Below the pieces are notes generated by a model that made no database searches, was not told where the DNA came from, and was given only the letters and a program-made list of their open reading frames with translations. The translations under genes and the position numbers were made by a program. From Alopecurus myosuroides (taxonomy: Eukaryota; Streptophyta; Magnoliopsida; Poales; Poaceae), in contig CM054062.1 in the NCBI GenBank assembly GCA_028641055.1, positions 16,363,639 through 16,427,638 of the forward strand: a DNA stretch of 64,000 nucleotides, read 5' to 3'. Below are positions 1 through 12,057 of the stretch, piece by piece (the stretch's first letter is position 1; the number at the start of each line of letters is the position of its first letter).

Positions 1-3000
1 GGGGCGTACCGAAGTCCTATTTTCTACCAGTGGACATGCATGTGGCTATACATCAGAAACGTCCTTGTTGAACCCTGATGTAAACCTCTTCGAGGTAAAC
101 TATGTAATTCTGGCAGCAGCAAGCTTTCGTTACGTATTCTTTTCCTTTGAGGGGACCGGAAGGTTTTCAATGAGGCGGGGGCTTGCTTGCTTTTATATAA
201 TGAAAAAATGCAAAAACAAAAAAGGGTACCCTGTCCTTGTCGGACTTTCCTAAGAAGAAGATGCTTAAAATCCAGAAATAGAAGACGCCTCAGCACCGGA
301 ATGGAAATGAATGAAAGCGTTGATACCCTCACACCACACCGATCCATGGAATTAGGAGGACCAGCAGATGGACCATCGTCCACGCACGCGCTAGAGAACA
401 GGTCGGGAGGATGAAATTTCACATGCCGAAATCCCGTGATTCGGGGAGCCGGCCGGCCGGCCGGGATTCCACGCACCAATTCATGGCTACACGCCTTCCG
501 GTGCGTATTACTCGGTGATCAGCGGCGCTCCAGCCTCAAGTCGGGATACCAGCGCCGTCAGTACGTGCCACCCTCGCGCGTACATATGGACGGACATACG
601 TACCCTGGTCGCCGGTGCGTGCAACGGGCGGGCGCTACAGACGCGCCGCCAGTCACAGCGTTCACGTTCCAAGGAGGTCCACACTCCAGAGTAGCCGAAC
701 AGCAGGTGACCCAAATTAGGCACCAAATCGTCAACCGAGAGTGCAATGATCGACAGACGCAGGGTACGCGCGCTTATCAACACCGGACAGACAGGGCAGG
801 ACCGCGATTAGGCACGCCACCATCGTCAACCAGCCGTACGGTACAGTGGACTGGACCAGGGAGGAGAGACCTTAGCTAGCTAGGTCCAGGAGCCCAGGGA
901 AACGCACACACCGAGTCAAGCCGCCCAAACCTACCGCCAGCTCACTAGCCCGTTCACAGCAACCACCCGGCGACGACAACCCCATTACTGTGCCCCGGCA
1001 AAGGGCCAACCCTCTCTCTCCGGCCAGAGGAGCTACGTCCGTCGGCTGGCCGACAGTGTTAGGCCGGAAGCCAAAGAGTCAGGACGATCTGGCTCCTGCA
1101 CAACGCAATGCAGGCGCGGCAACTCCAACCAATTAACGACCGACCGATGGCTCGATCCCCTCTTTTCGTGCTGGTGCCACACTGCCACTTGGTACCACTG
1201 ACGGTGCTGACTAGTGAGCGGTTGGTGCGTGCCGACTGCTGCTGCCGACCCCATGCACGCGCAGACGTTTAAGCCACCATTACAGTTAGTTAACACCGGC
1301 CGCTTGCTCCGGCAAAACCACTACGGTACCACTGCAAGGCCGCTTTACTGAGGTCGAGTTGCAGTGCGAGTACCTACCAAACAAACCTGAGGTTGGAACA
1401 CTCGATCACCCAGGTGCAGGGCGTACTATTGCTTCCCTCAACGACGGGAGGGACGATCCATCTCCGTCGATCGCCCGCCTTCTAAATGCGGCGGAACAGG
1501 ATTAGATAGCCGGTTTTTGTTTATTTAGATAGATAGCGCATGGACGATTAAATCCTGCATGTCTTATTAGAAAGGTCTGATTGACCCGTACAAAAGTCTG
1601 CAAAGTCGCCAACCACCACATCATCATGCGCGCGTACAAAACCTTTCCATCTATCTATCCATCCCAAAGACTTGTTCTCCGACGAGACGCCATGCCACGC
1701 TCCTTCCGGGCTCCGGCCAGCTCGGCCTCGACGGCGACCCCACCGTGGGTGCATGGATGGATGGATAAGCGTACACTGCCGTGATGCATCGTATGCTCGA
1801 ATTGCCGGATGCCGATCATCAATCAGAGAGGACACTGGGAGGAGTACCGGCATCGTACCACCAAGACGGTGTAACTGCCCCCAACTCGATCGCCTTTTTT
1901 AACCGTCTTTCACACACGGGGACGAGACACGACCTAGCCTAGCCTGGCCTGACAGTGCCAACAACCACCTTAACCTGCCCTGCCTGCCTGCACTTTCCAC
2001 CGGAACACAAAGGAAAGGACCGCGCTCGTGTGACCGCGCGTACGAACATAGAAGCTTCCATCCGTCCCGCAAGAACAAATTAACTCACTGACACACGTAT
2101 CTGGGTGGAGCCGAGCCGTAAAAGTGTGTGCCGGCCCGGGCCATTCAATTCGGCTGGCGCCATCAACGCTCCCCGCCACCCGTTTCACCTTTTCTTACGG
2201 AGCTTGCCGGTCGATGCATGCGCCATGGATGGATCATGCATGGGGATGATTGGGTGCTCGAGTGACCGGCTGATTGCGTGTACTGCGTGCATGGTCATGC
2301 TTGCATGGCAGACGGATGGATGGATCGCGGGGTCCAAGTTATTGCCGCCCAACTGCTCGCGCCCTCGCTTGCAAGTGTCCCTCCTCTGGCTTTGGAACTA
2401 GCATAGTTTAACCTGTAGCGCATCACACTGTACACGATGGATAGATTCTTCCGTCGGTCCTGGCTAGCTACCTAGCACTTGGCTGCTTGAGTTACCACAT
2501 CCATCCATCCATCCATCATGGGCATGGTTTAATCGTGCACTGAGCACTGTTGCGGAGTAGTTGTGTGCTGCTCCGGCCTCCAGCGCTTCTAGAGACATAT
2601 ACGTACGTACTACCTTAACTGCCCAAGTTCAAGCAGCAGCCTTCACCCTCGAGTCTTGATCGAGCATTCATCCGTAGTACGCAGCAGCAGGCAGCAATGT
2701 ATGTGGAGCCAAAACGGGTGGTTAGATAAAGCTTAGCGGTTTAGCAGCAAGCATTCACCATTGCATGTAGTGAGTGAGCGAGGACTAGTGCCAACCAGCC
2801 GCTAGTTAGAGCTGGGGACGGATGGATCCATGAGCTCAGCTCATGACTTGTAAATGAGGAGGGTCTCCCCTCCCACGCCATCAATGAGGTCGCCAAGCGC
2901 GTAGGTGGGGGAGTTTATTACCGGTGTTACCTACTGGCAGCCACGAAGGAAGCGGGTGGTTATGTTGTTGTTGCCATGCACTCCGCCACAGTTCACCGAC

Positions 3001-3323
3001 AGCCCACCCCGGCAGCGCATGGGGGGCCCTTCACTTCCCTTCTCTCGCCGGAGAGGGAGAGAGACTGACTTTTCTGCTAGCCCTTTCCTTCTGGTTGAGC
3101 TTTACCCCTTGCGACACGCATGCATACATTGCATTTTTTCTTCCCTTGTGATGAAACCTGCTTATTCACACATGTGTATACAGTAGTTAATTTCCAATGC
3201 TACAATCTGGACCAACCAAAACAGATAGTGCACATACTATATATATAGGCAGACTTTCCCTTCTCGCTAGTAACTTGTAATTTCTGGCTCCGGAAAGTAA
3301 CTATCTTACTATAAAGATGATGA
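1..3323. other. Upstream gene-space, no gene recognised
   Basis: I see no credible coding region, RNA gene or complete transposon. Open frames are short, overlap on both strands and have no recognisable domain. The DNA is mixed in composition, with many short GATGGATGG/CATCCATC tracts (near 1,750, 2,311 and 2,498). It is the distal 5' flank of the SHN/WIN1-type gene at 3,974, so any distal control elements would lie here, but none can be named with confidence. Confidence 0.6.
2498..2517. repeat. (CATC)n microsatellite
   Basis: Five consecutive CATC units form a simple tandem repeat in the 5' flank of the SHN/WIN1-type gene. Shorter copies of the same unit, on either strand, occur near 1,750 and 2,311. 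It is probably polymorphic slippage sequence; no function is implied. Confidence 0.8.
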
Positions 3324-3325
3324 TA

Positions 3326-3428
3326 CTCCCTCCGATCCATATTAATAGGTGGTGAAGTGGATGTATCTAGCAATAAAACATGTCTAGATACATCCACTTT
3401 ACCACCTATTAATATGGATCGGAGGTAG
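3326..3428. mobile_element. Stowaway-type MITE (Tc1/Mariner)
   Basis: A near-perfect palindrome of about 103 bp. The left arm starts CTCCCTCCGATCCATATTAA and the right arm is its reverse complement with a few changes. TA dinucleotides flank it at 3,324-3,325 and 3,429-3,430, matching the Tc1/Mariner target duplication. CTCCCTCC termini and a short hairpin body are characteristic of grass Stowaway elements. It has no coding capacity. It lies about 550 bp upstream of the SHN/WIN1-type start codon, inside the likely promoter region. Confidence 0.9.
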
Positions 3429-3765
3429 TAGGTAATAGATTCGGTTTGTACTGCACGGTCACACGAAATCTGATCTGGAGCTTACTGACACTACGTACTC
3501 CCAGTGTCCTAGTAGTGGAGTACTACAAGTGAATAACCATTGACAGTATACGTGGAACGCAAGCCAGACGTACCACGTCCAGTTAATTTACTGCCACTGG
3601 CCTGGCCACCCCCAAGTCCAATCTCCGCTACGACACGCTCTCTATCGATCCCCCGTGCACACGCCAAGCCAAGCAGCCCTACATATGCATGCGTACGTGT
3701 ACCCATGCATCTGTCTATCTAACCACATTTAACGCTGCAAGTACATGGGTCCGGGGGGCAGTAGC

Positions 3766-3881
3766 TTATATTCACTGGCAGCAGCAGGGCTCTTGCTCCT
3801 CCCCACGCTACATCACTCCCCCACTCTTCGCTGGAGGAGCCCGGGCCTCACTCACACTCACTCTGACACACACACACACAC
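3766..3881 (+). promoter_or_regulatory. Possible core promoter and leader of the SHN/WIN1 gene
   Basis: TTATATT at 3,766-3,772 is the best TATA-like string within 300 bp of the start codon. It is followed by a C/T-rich tract, typical of plant core promoters and leaders, and by a 16-bp (AC)n run at 3,866-3,881. This would give a leader of about 170-180 nt. The TATA match is weak and no transcript evidence is available, so the start site is a guess. Confidence 0.3.
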
Positions 3882-3973
3882 TGCCACACTGCCTGCTGCT
3901 ACCTCACTCCCTCCCCTCTGCCCGTCCTCTTCCCTGCCAGAGAATCTATCGCCTCTGCGCTCGGCAGAGGATC

Positions 3974-4861
3974 ATGGTACAGTCCAAGAAGAAGTTTCGC
4001 GGCGTCAGGCAGCGCCACTGGGGCTCCTGGGTCTCCGAGATCAGGCACCCTCTCCTGTAAGCCTCACGCGCTCTCTCATCCTAGCATGCGACTCTCTATC
4101 CTCTACCCGGGTAGGCGTAGCTAGCTATCCCAGAGCGTCCTGAGAGAGAGACACATTGATTCCAAATGCTAGTTTGATAATGTTGCTTTCCTTGTTTCGC
4201 TGTTATCATCTTCTCACAATGCATGCATGGCGACGAACTTTCTTGCAGGAAGAGGAGGGTGTGGCTGGGCACCTTTGAGACGGCCGAAGAGGCGGCGCGG
4301 GCGTACGACGAGGCCGCCATCCTCATGAGCGGCCGCAACGCCAAGACCAACTTCCCCGTCCCGAGGAGCGCCAACGGGGAGATCATCGTCGCCCCGGCAG
4401 CGGCGAGGGACGGCCGCGGCGGCGTCGGCTCGTCGTCGTCCTCCTCCGGCGCGACTGGTGCTGGCAGCCTGTCGCAGATCCTCAGCGCCAAGCTCCGCAA
4501 GTGCTGCAAGACGCCGTCCCCGTCCCTCACCTGCCTCCGCCTCGACACCGAGAAGTCCCACATTGGCGTCTGGCAGAAGCGCGCGGGCGCTCGTGCCGAC
4601 TCCAGCTGGGTCATGACCGTCGAGCTCAACAAGGAGCCCGCTCCTGCCGCGGCAGTGGCGGCGACGCCCAGCGACAGCACGGTGTCGACGACCCCGTCCT
4701 CGTCCACGTCCACATCCACGACGGGCTCGCCGCCGGCGGCGGCAATGGACGACGAGGAGAGGATCGCGCTGCAGATGATCGAGGAGCTGCTCAGCAGGAG
4801 CAGCCCAGCTTCGCCCTCACATGGGCTGCTGCACGGCGAAGAAGGCAGCCTCATCATCTGA
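3974..4861 (+). CDS. WIN1/SHN1-like (Nud clade): AP2/ERF transcription factor, SHINE/WIN1 clade (Nud-like)
   Basis: Two exons, 3,974-4,056 and 4,249-4,861, joined across a 192-bp GT-AG intron (GTAAGC donor, CTTGCAG acceptor) that splits Leu28. The product is 231 residues. The single AP2 domain spans about residues 7-65, with the [18 protein letters not shown] block and [19 protein letters not shown]. Residues 102-154 ([13 protein letters not shown] ... IGVWQKR) match the clade's middle motif, and 195-212 ([16 protein letters not shown]) match the C-terminal motif. The intron inside the AP2 domain is also typical of SHN genes. Family knowledge: SHN/WIN1 proteins are nuclear activators of cuticle wax, cutin and epidermal genes, and barley Nud, a member, controls hull-caryopsis adhesion. 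No lesion is visible. Orthology to Nud itself is inferred, because paralogues exist in grasses. Confidence 0.95.
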
Positions 4862-5230
4862 AGAAAAACAAATACTACCAACAATGCACGGTTAAGAAAG
4901 CGTGATCAGGTCACCATCGTCCCAGATCAAGGATCTGGTAGGGTGGTTGGTGCACATGCACTTAAGATCACTGCTCCACATTATAGATATATATCTGAGT
5001 AACTCTCTATTACGATTCTGCGCACAGTCAAGCTTAGGGAAACGATTACTTACTACTGCCTACGTGTGAAGCTCTGTGTATTTATCTATAATTAAAGGCT
5101 TACTTGTATGTAACTATGTATATGCCGTCCTAGTCATGATAGTCATACTATGTATCAACATCATCAGGCTATATAGTAGTATATGATTACATATATATCA
5201 GAGATATCCCTTTCTAATAAATGGAATAAA
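4862..5230 (+). other. Probable 3' UTR with polyadenylation signals
   Basis: The A/T-rich stretch after the stop codon contains two AATAAA hexamers at 5,216-5,221 and 5,225-5,230. This is the first good signal pair downstream of the SHN/WIN1 gene and would give a 3' UTR of roughly 370-390 nt. It is inferred from motif and position only. Confidence 0.45.
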
Positions 5231-7860
5231 CACCTTGTAATGCAGTACTGTTGTGCCTTTAATTTCCTTTTGCTTTCAGACTGCTGTTGGGGTTTCATCA
5301 AAAGTATCAAGAATTTGGTAAGGCTGATTTGCAACTTATATATTTCGTAAGACAGTCATCTCTAAGCACTGTTCATTCTAGTCCAGTACTGATTTGTTTA
5401 TGGACGTACTGTACCCCTAATTTAGAATAAGGCTTCAAAAGATGTGTATGGACTGTCATATGAATGCAAGGACAAACTTTTGAACATGGATGCAGTATGT
5501 TTGAACTCTTCATAGCGGGAAGAAGTAACAACTGAACACAAAACAACATGCACCACAATTTTTCCTGTATGTCGAGAAGTAAACAAATTTCAACTTCATA
5601 ACTTGTCAATCAATTGCTCCTGTGCAGGAGGCCAGGCAAGCATGCATAAAGATCACGTTCCTATATGTTCCCTTTGGTAACTCTCTTGTCACTCATCATC
5701 AGAGACCATCAGATGCTCTATAAATATTGCTGCATAGATAATCATTCGATAGCAATTGCTGAATTAAAATACTGATCAGTACATCTACATGTGTTTCTTT
5801 CTAACAGTTACATCATGTGTTAGTGCATCAAATTGAAAGATACCAGACTTGCATTTCTCCACATCAAAGAAGTAAATCCAAAAAGGAGATAATTAATAAC
5901 CACAACCATGCTAGCCTATATGACTAGTACACAGACCATATATGGTAAGACACTAGTGCACGAGGCTATGTGGACTAACAGATGACCGCTAGGCACAACT
6001 AAACTGAAAGAGTGCAAAAAGACTACATGCATATCATTGGTGAGCATCCCTACACAAATCATTACAAAAGGCAAAATGAATAGCACCGCATCATGTAGGA
6101 AATATCCATGGATAACACAACAACATGTAGGAAATATCAAACGGGCAAAGAAGACGAGGCACAAAGATGGATAATAAAGATCACGGTCCCCATTTTCTTT
6201 CCCTTTCTTAATTTCACGACACGCATATAGTGGCAATGAAGCGCAAAACAGCTCCACGGTTGGTTATATAGGTTGGTAAAGCAAGCAGTCAATGCAGACG
6301 GGCCCAGTCAGTTAGTTGGTCAGTCATAAAGTACAATCATGTCAAGAAAAATAATAATAATAAAAACAACAGCATGAGTATATGTGTATGTTAGCTGCCT
6401 GCCATTGATGCATACACTAGTGTGAAGAAACAACACTAAGACTACCCAATTAGTAGTACCGTAGTAGTAGTAGTGCGCAAAATAATAAAATGGTAACTGC
6501 TTAAGACCTTGGTGAAATCCAATGATGGTCAGATACAAAGGCGTGCAAATATAGATTGAGTTGGCATGCTTACGAACAAACAACAGTTTGGCCTTCTTAT
6601 CATGTCCTTGTTATCAGAAAAGTGCTCACCAGTTCAGGTATCCTTCTATCAAAACATAATAAATGGGTTCCTCACAACAAAACTGAAAAACGACAATCAG
6701 TGCCCCTAGTATGCCCTGCAGAACAAATTGTTAGACATAAGGTGCTCCAATAATTTAGGTTAGTGGCACTGCTGCTTGTATGTTTTCTGAAAAAATCATA
6801 CTAGTTTCGCCTTGACACCTTGTGGTGCCACAGTAGCTGGTGAAGGACCTCCCATGTTGCAAAAGCATGCATTAAATATGTCTACTAGTGTAGGTGTACT
6901 GGTCCCTCAACATTAACTTCACCCTTTGCTACACTCATTGGTATCAATCTGGCGATGTCATCCTAATTAAGATTTGTAAGGCCTAATGCATTAAGTTCCC
7001 AGCAAAGTTGACACTGTTATCCGCCAGATCCACCTAAAATGGCCCAAATTGTGGTGCATGTACATGCCAACTAATTAGTTAATGACTGCCAAGTGGATGG
7101 TAAAGATAGTACTAGTAAGTATACCCCTGACAATGAGTGAAAAAATTGGAAAGCTACTTTGTTTCAACTTTTCGGATAATGAGGACGCTGCGAATGACAC
7201 TATTAGACAAAGGATGCATTGTACTCTTTAGCTTGTAGAAGTGAAGAATTAATTCAGGTGAACAACTTTCCCGGTATCTTCTACATAAATGGTAAGTTTT
7301 TGTTTAACGTAAGTGGATGTTAAGGTTATTAGACTTGTTTTTTTTAGAAAGGTCATTAGACTTGCTAAAATTCACACATCTGAAGAAAAGCATACTTGGC
7401 TAGGGGAGTGGATGTACAACCAAGCCACCCATGTTCAAGTCCCCAGGACGTAAATTTGGGTTCTTATTATTTGGAAAATAAACTCGCTGTTGGTGTCTCA
7501 CGTTCTGCTTTAAAAAAATGTATATATAGTGAAGAATCAATTCAGGCTGACCACATTTTTTGAAGGTAGTGGAACTTGCTAAAATTCATACATACGAGGA
7601 AAATCATATTTAAAATATAAGTTCACCACGATTATTTGACCCACCAACCACTATAAGGGACTAAATTTGCAATCAAGTGGTAATGAGACTGAATATGATA
7701 GGATAATCATGAGGTAATTCATATAGAAGTGATTAGGGTTGAGAGTCTAACTTTTGCAAATAACCAGTAGATTGTGATTCATAAAATTAAATTAAGGATA
7801 CACGAATGATTCAAATCAAAAGCACCTCACCCTAACCAGTACTATTACATAATTTATATG
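5231..7860. other. Intergenic, nothing recognised
   Basis: A/T-rich, low-complexity in places (AATAATAAT near 6,345), without long ORFs, terminal repeats or recognisable transposon domains. It appears to be low-copy intergenic DNA, or transposon relics too decayed to identify by eye. Confidence 0.5.
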
Positions 7861-8037
7861 CAGTCGCGGAGCCACAGCCTGGCAAGCCCGGGCGGCTGCC
7901 CACGCTGTGGCAGCTAATCTCTCTTGTTGTGGTAGCAGAAATTAAGTTTAAAATAGCTGATTTCGTTTAGCCAACACTAGTCTGTAGTATAAGTTGTATT
8001 TTGCCCACGCTAAACAAAATGGCTAGCTCCACGACTG
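7861..8037. mobile_element. hAT-type MITE (177 bp)
   Basis: Terminal inverted repeats CAGTCGCGGAGCCA (left) and the complement of CAGTCGTGGAGCTAGCCA (right) bound a 177-bp non-coding body. The flanking 8-mers TTTATATG (7,853-7,860) and TTTATAAG (8,038-8,045) agree at 7 of 8 positions. An 8-bp duplication is the hAT-superfamily signature. The element has no ORF and would have moved using a transposase supplied in trans. Confidence 0.7.
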
Positions 8038-10850
8038 TTTATAAGTATAGAAACTTGTAGGGTTTTATGAGACTTGCTGCAATCCTCAAATGATTATGAT
8101 GCAACTGCATAGTGCAATGCGTGTTCTTCACAATGTATATATACTTGGATATGAGAAAACAACATTTAAATTTTAAGCTCATCTAAACTTCTTTCTCCAA
8201 AAAACACTAGAAGGAATAAACCTGGGTATTAACCTTACATTAAATAGTGAACCATAAGTTTGCAATTAATGGGTAGAGACTAGTGTTGATTAGGGAGAGT
8301 CTCTAATTTTTTTCAACAAGCATTTACCATTGGACCGTGACTTGTAATTGACTTAAATATTAACTGATGGTTCAAATATAAAGTATAATACCATACTTTT
8401 CTAAGAACTCAGGGTTCCGAAAGCATGGTGAGTGACCTGCTGAAATATCCAGTGAATAAATTACTATATGATGCAAAACTATAGTAGAAAAGAGACCCAA
8501 CATGCAAGAATCGCTAATTTACCATGTTTGGGAAGGTGCCAAAGAAACACAGTATGTGCAGCAATTCACAATGTACCATAACAAATGAACCAGCTTAGTA
8601 AATATTGGAATGCTCTGACCTGCAGTTAATGTGTACAGGCATACAGCACTGTCTGGATTTAGCTGTATTAATATATCTTTCTATCACAGATGAATCATAT
8701 CTGGCACACTTCTAAATGATAAGATGTGCAAGGTTTTTGAGCATTCTATAAAAAAGCACTACCTACGAAAATCAAGTCTGACCAGCATTTCTGTCTATAG
8801 CTGTAGACCAGCTAACCACACATGGCAAAGAGTTGGTAAGTATAACTGCTAGTGTATGATCAGACCCCTGCCCCTCTTAGGAGGGCTTAGTACCGTGTCC
8901 TGGTGGTCCTAGCTAGTTGTTAGATCTTGACACTATTCCAGGCTTATAACCATTGAGAATAGTTAGATGCTTGATAAATCATTATTCTGGTTAGTACTGA
9001 CAAGTCTTTCCATGGAATAAAAATAAATAATGCATACACACTTACACAGTTTACATGAAGATTACACTTGAGACTTAATATTTTAGTAAATCCTTTTTTT
9101 ACAACTGTATATGTCACGGTGTCACCATGATATGCATGCAGAAAAGCATCCGCAATTTTGACCACTCTATTATACTAGGGTAAACTTTGCTATAGGTTTA
9201 TAGTCAAAACTTCAAAAATTCAAGGATTTATTCAGCAAACTTGCAGAAGTACAGAACTATTTTTAGGGTTTGCAGAAGTACGGAGGTAAGGGGCAAAGGT
9301 TTCAAGGAACTACATATTTTGAGACTTCAGTGTTAAAAGTAATAGCATGACATTGTTATACAATGCAAAAGAACATGGCAATGGACTATGCATGGAATGC
9401 TACTTTGTGCAATTGACACGTGAGTCCAAGCATCCAGGGCCGATATCATTCCACACAATTCATAAACATGTAATATAGCGACACCCTTTCACCCAAAATC
9501 TGTCTGTATGCGAAATGTTGCTAAAATATGTAGTTCTCTATAGATTTGGTAATTAACATGTATATTTTGTGAAGATGTTATTTCACTAAAATACACCTAT
9601 ACCTTAGAGTGGTTTAACCGGTTCTACGTGGTCTGCTCATTGCACATTACCAGCAATTTTTTTTTAAAAGCCAGTCCACAGAGGCCAAGTGAACTTAGTT
9701 TGGGATTTGGACCAACAAGCTTCATAGGGCTACAAGGAAATAGATCAGACCTGGTACTACTTTATAAAGGATGTGCATAGGCCTAGTTTTATTTGATTTA
9801 AGCCTCGTGTTGATATTGAGAAACTACAGCAATTTGTTTGTCTGAAAAAGGCAGTCATAGTGCTGAGTTTTGGTACTTGTATGAACAGTTTATTCCGATA
9901 GCCACAGTTTCAATTTCATCACTTCAATTCTTCTACACTTGGACGGTGTTCATTTGGTCCCACTTATTATTTGAAGCCTAAATAGTTGTGTGGGTCTTCT
10001 ATTTCTCAGCATAATATCCTTAAACTAAACCTTGCTACTGGACTTCAGTACATACACGGATACACCCATATGATAGTCAAGGGTTGAAAACAGGTGATGA
10101 CTTAGAGCACAAGAACCCAAGCGGACAAGTTCCAACAGCATAAATGTGCCAAGTCTATATTGCGCAAAAGTAAACTTCAAAGCAACAATAAGACTGAGGT
10201 CATGCTGATATGTATTTGTCCATTTGCTTTCAAACGATGACAAAATGAGCAATTTGTCCACATATTATCCAATTTCCATCTCATAGCCCCATAGTAACTT
10301 TAGTTCCCAACCAGCTACAATCAATACAATAGGAGTATATTCTTTCTATACGAAAAGAGTGCTGAGAAGAGCCCATATTACCCGACATGGTCAACCTAGA
10401 CCACACATCTCGATTCCTTTATAATACTAGATATAGTGAATAGCAATCCGGACAAAAATTTGACCATAATTCAATGTGGAGGGAAGAAGGTCTAGGAAGA
10501 ATGTGGCAAACATGTTAGTTCCTGCATTCCTGGGTAAAAACACACGGCAAGGTTGACAACCAAGATAATTGCTTTAAGTATTTCGGCTAGAAGCCTCTCA
10601 AACCATAGCAAAAATAGCTACCAGAGTAAAATATGCCAAGGGGGATCATAGAGTAAGGAAGCAAAGTGAATCCATGCTTCTTGACAGAAAATAGCAAATA
10701 TCCTAAAACCAATAAATAGTTGAAAGCTGATTTGCACCGAACTATTAACGTCCAAGATCTGTGAAGCTTTCTTTTGTGACTGTATAGAGTCACTCCTATA
10801 TATGGTAAGTCATCATTCCTAGTTACCTGTGCTCGAGGTAGCCACACAAG
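8038..10850. other. Intergenic, nothing recognised
   Basis: A/T-rich DNA without a supportable coding region on either strand. The longest open frames (for example 8,944-9,165 and 10,025-10,261, minus) show no domain and no splice-supported extension. Confidence 0.5.
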
Positions 10851-10852
10851 TA

Positions 10853-10965
10853 CTCCCTCCGTTCAACAATACTTGACTTCCATTTGTCCAAATATGAATG
10901 TATCTATACACTAGATACATTCATATTTGGACAAATGGAAGTCAACTATTGTTGGACGGAGGGAG
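10853..10965. mobile_element. Stowaway-type MITE (Tc1/Mariner)
   Basis: A 113-bp hairpin element. The left arm begins CTCCCTCCGTTCAACAAT and the right arm ends CGGAGGGAG, with long, nearly perfect complementary arms and a short loop near 10,905. TA duplications sit at 10,851-10,852 and 10,966-10,967. It is non-coding. The arm sequence differs from the copy at 3,326, so it belongs to a different Stowaway subfamily. Confidence 0.92.
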
Positions 10966-10967
10966 TA

Positions 10968-12057
10968 CAAAACTAAAACATTCAAAAGCTACCATATAAC
11001 TCATTAACTCTTACATCTTACAGGTTTTCAACAATTACTCTCTCAAATAAAAACTTGAACAATTACAATGGGATAAAGGAAAACTGCAAAGCATACCTTC
11101 CATATTTGACTGATATGTTGTTTACACTGACATAGATGGCAGATAATTTACATTTTTCATATGAATTTATGCTATAGAAGTTCATGTCGAAGAGTTATCT
11201 CTGCACTCCGACAGGCTTCAGAGAAGAAAGATCCCACTAAAAAAGCTTCCAGTTGTCCTCAATCACAATAAAGTTAACACATCTGCTCCTCCATTCAAGA
11301 TATTCTCGGTGGAATTCTTCAGGTTAACCAATATGACTTAGCATACTCTCAAAACCCATGATTCATACTATGTCCCAGGATTTGGTAAAAACAGTGGCAG
11401 ATAATTCTTCTGTAAGAAAAAATTTCAATTCCACATTGGTGAGTACTCATTAGTTGTTGAAATGCTGCTTCAGTTTACTTGATTTCTGGCAGGTAACCTT
11501 ACTGTAAATGTAATGTTGCTGAATGCTGAAATCTAACAGCCAGAGGTGAAATGTTGCAACCGGGGCCTATGAAAGTGCTCGACAAATTGTATACCTTGAT
11601 ACCTAAATGCCATTGACTGCAAACAATCTACATCTCCCAAACAAGGGTTCAGAAGATTATAAGGCTCAACACTGTAAGATCAACCAGCCTACTATACATA
11701 CTGGTACCAACTATGAGCCATCTCAGTTTCTGCAGTTCTTGGGCTAAAGGATCTCGATAGAGAAGTTTTAAAAGGTAGATCCTTTTGAAGCACTATTGCT
11801 TGCTCTGACACAAACAGTACCAACTGCACATGGTCCTCACTGGTCCATAAGTGCTACAACTGCACATTTGAACATCTAGAGAATTGTCAACTGGGAACAG
11901 AACTGTTTCTTTGCTGATACCTAGCATTGACAGAGTCAAAAGCTTCCATTATTTATTGCTTGCATCTGTGCTGGGTAGGCTAACAGATCTTGAGGTCTCA
12001 GACTTAGCAAAACCATCTGCAAGAGATCACAGGAAAAGGCGCATGTGATTGCGGTTC
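10968..12057. other. Intergenic or 3' flank of the minus-strand candidate gene
   Basis: No ORF or repeat structure is recognised. If the candidate gene ending at 12,058 is real, its 3' UTR lies here. No clear polyadenylation signal stands out among many A/T-rich strings. Confidence 0.4.

Noticed and set aside
436..879. 147-codon plus-strand ORF and its antisense frames
   Set aside because: Open by composition on both strands, with no recognisable domain, promoter or splice-supported extension.
3745..4143. Plus-strand ORF overlapping the SHN/WIN1 start
   Set aside because: It begins upstream of the likely transcription start, is out of frame with the gene and reads through its intron.
4096..4884. 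262-codon minus-strand ORF across the SHN/WIN1 gene
   Set aside because: It is the antisense shadow of the GC-rich second exon; it spans the intron of the real gene and has no domain.
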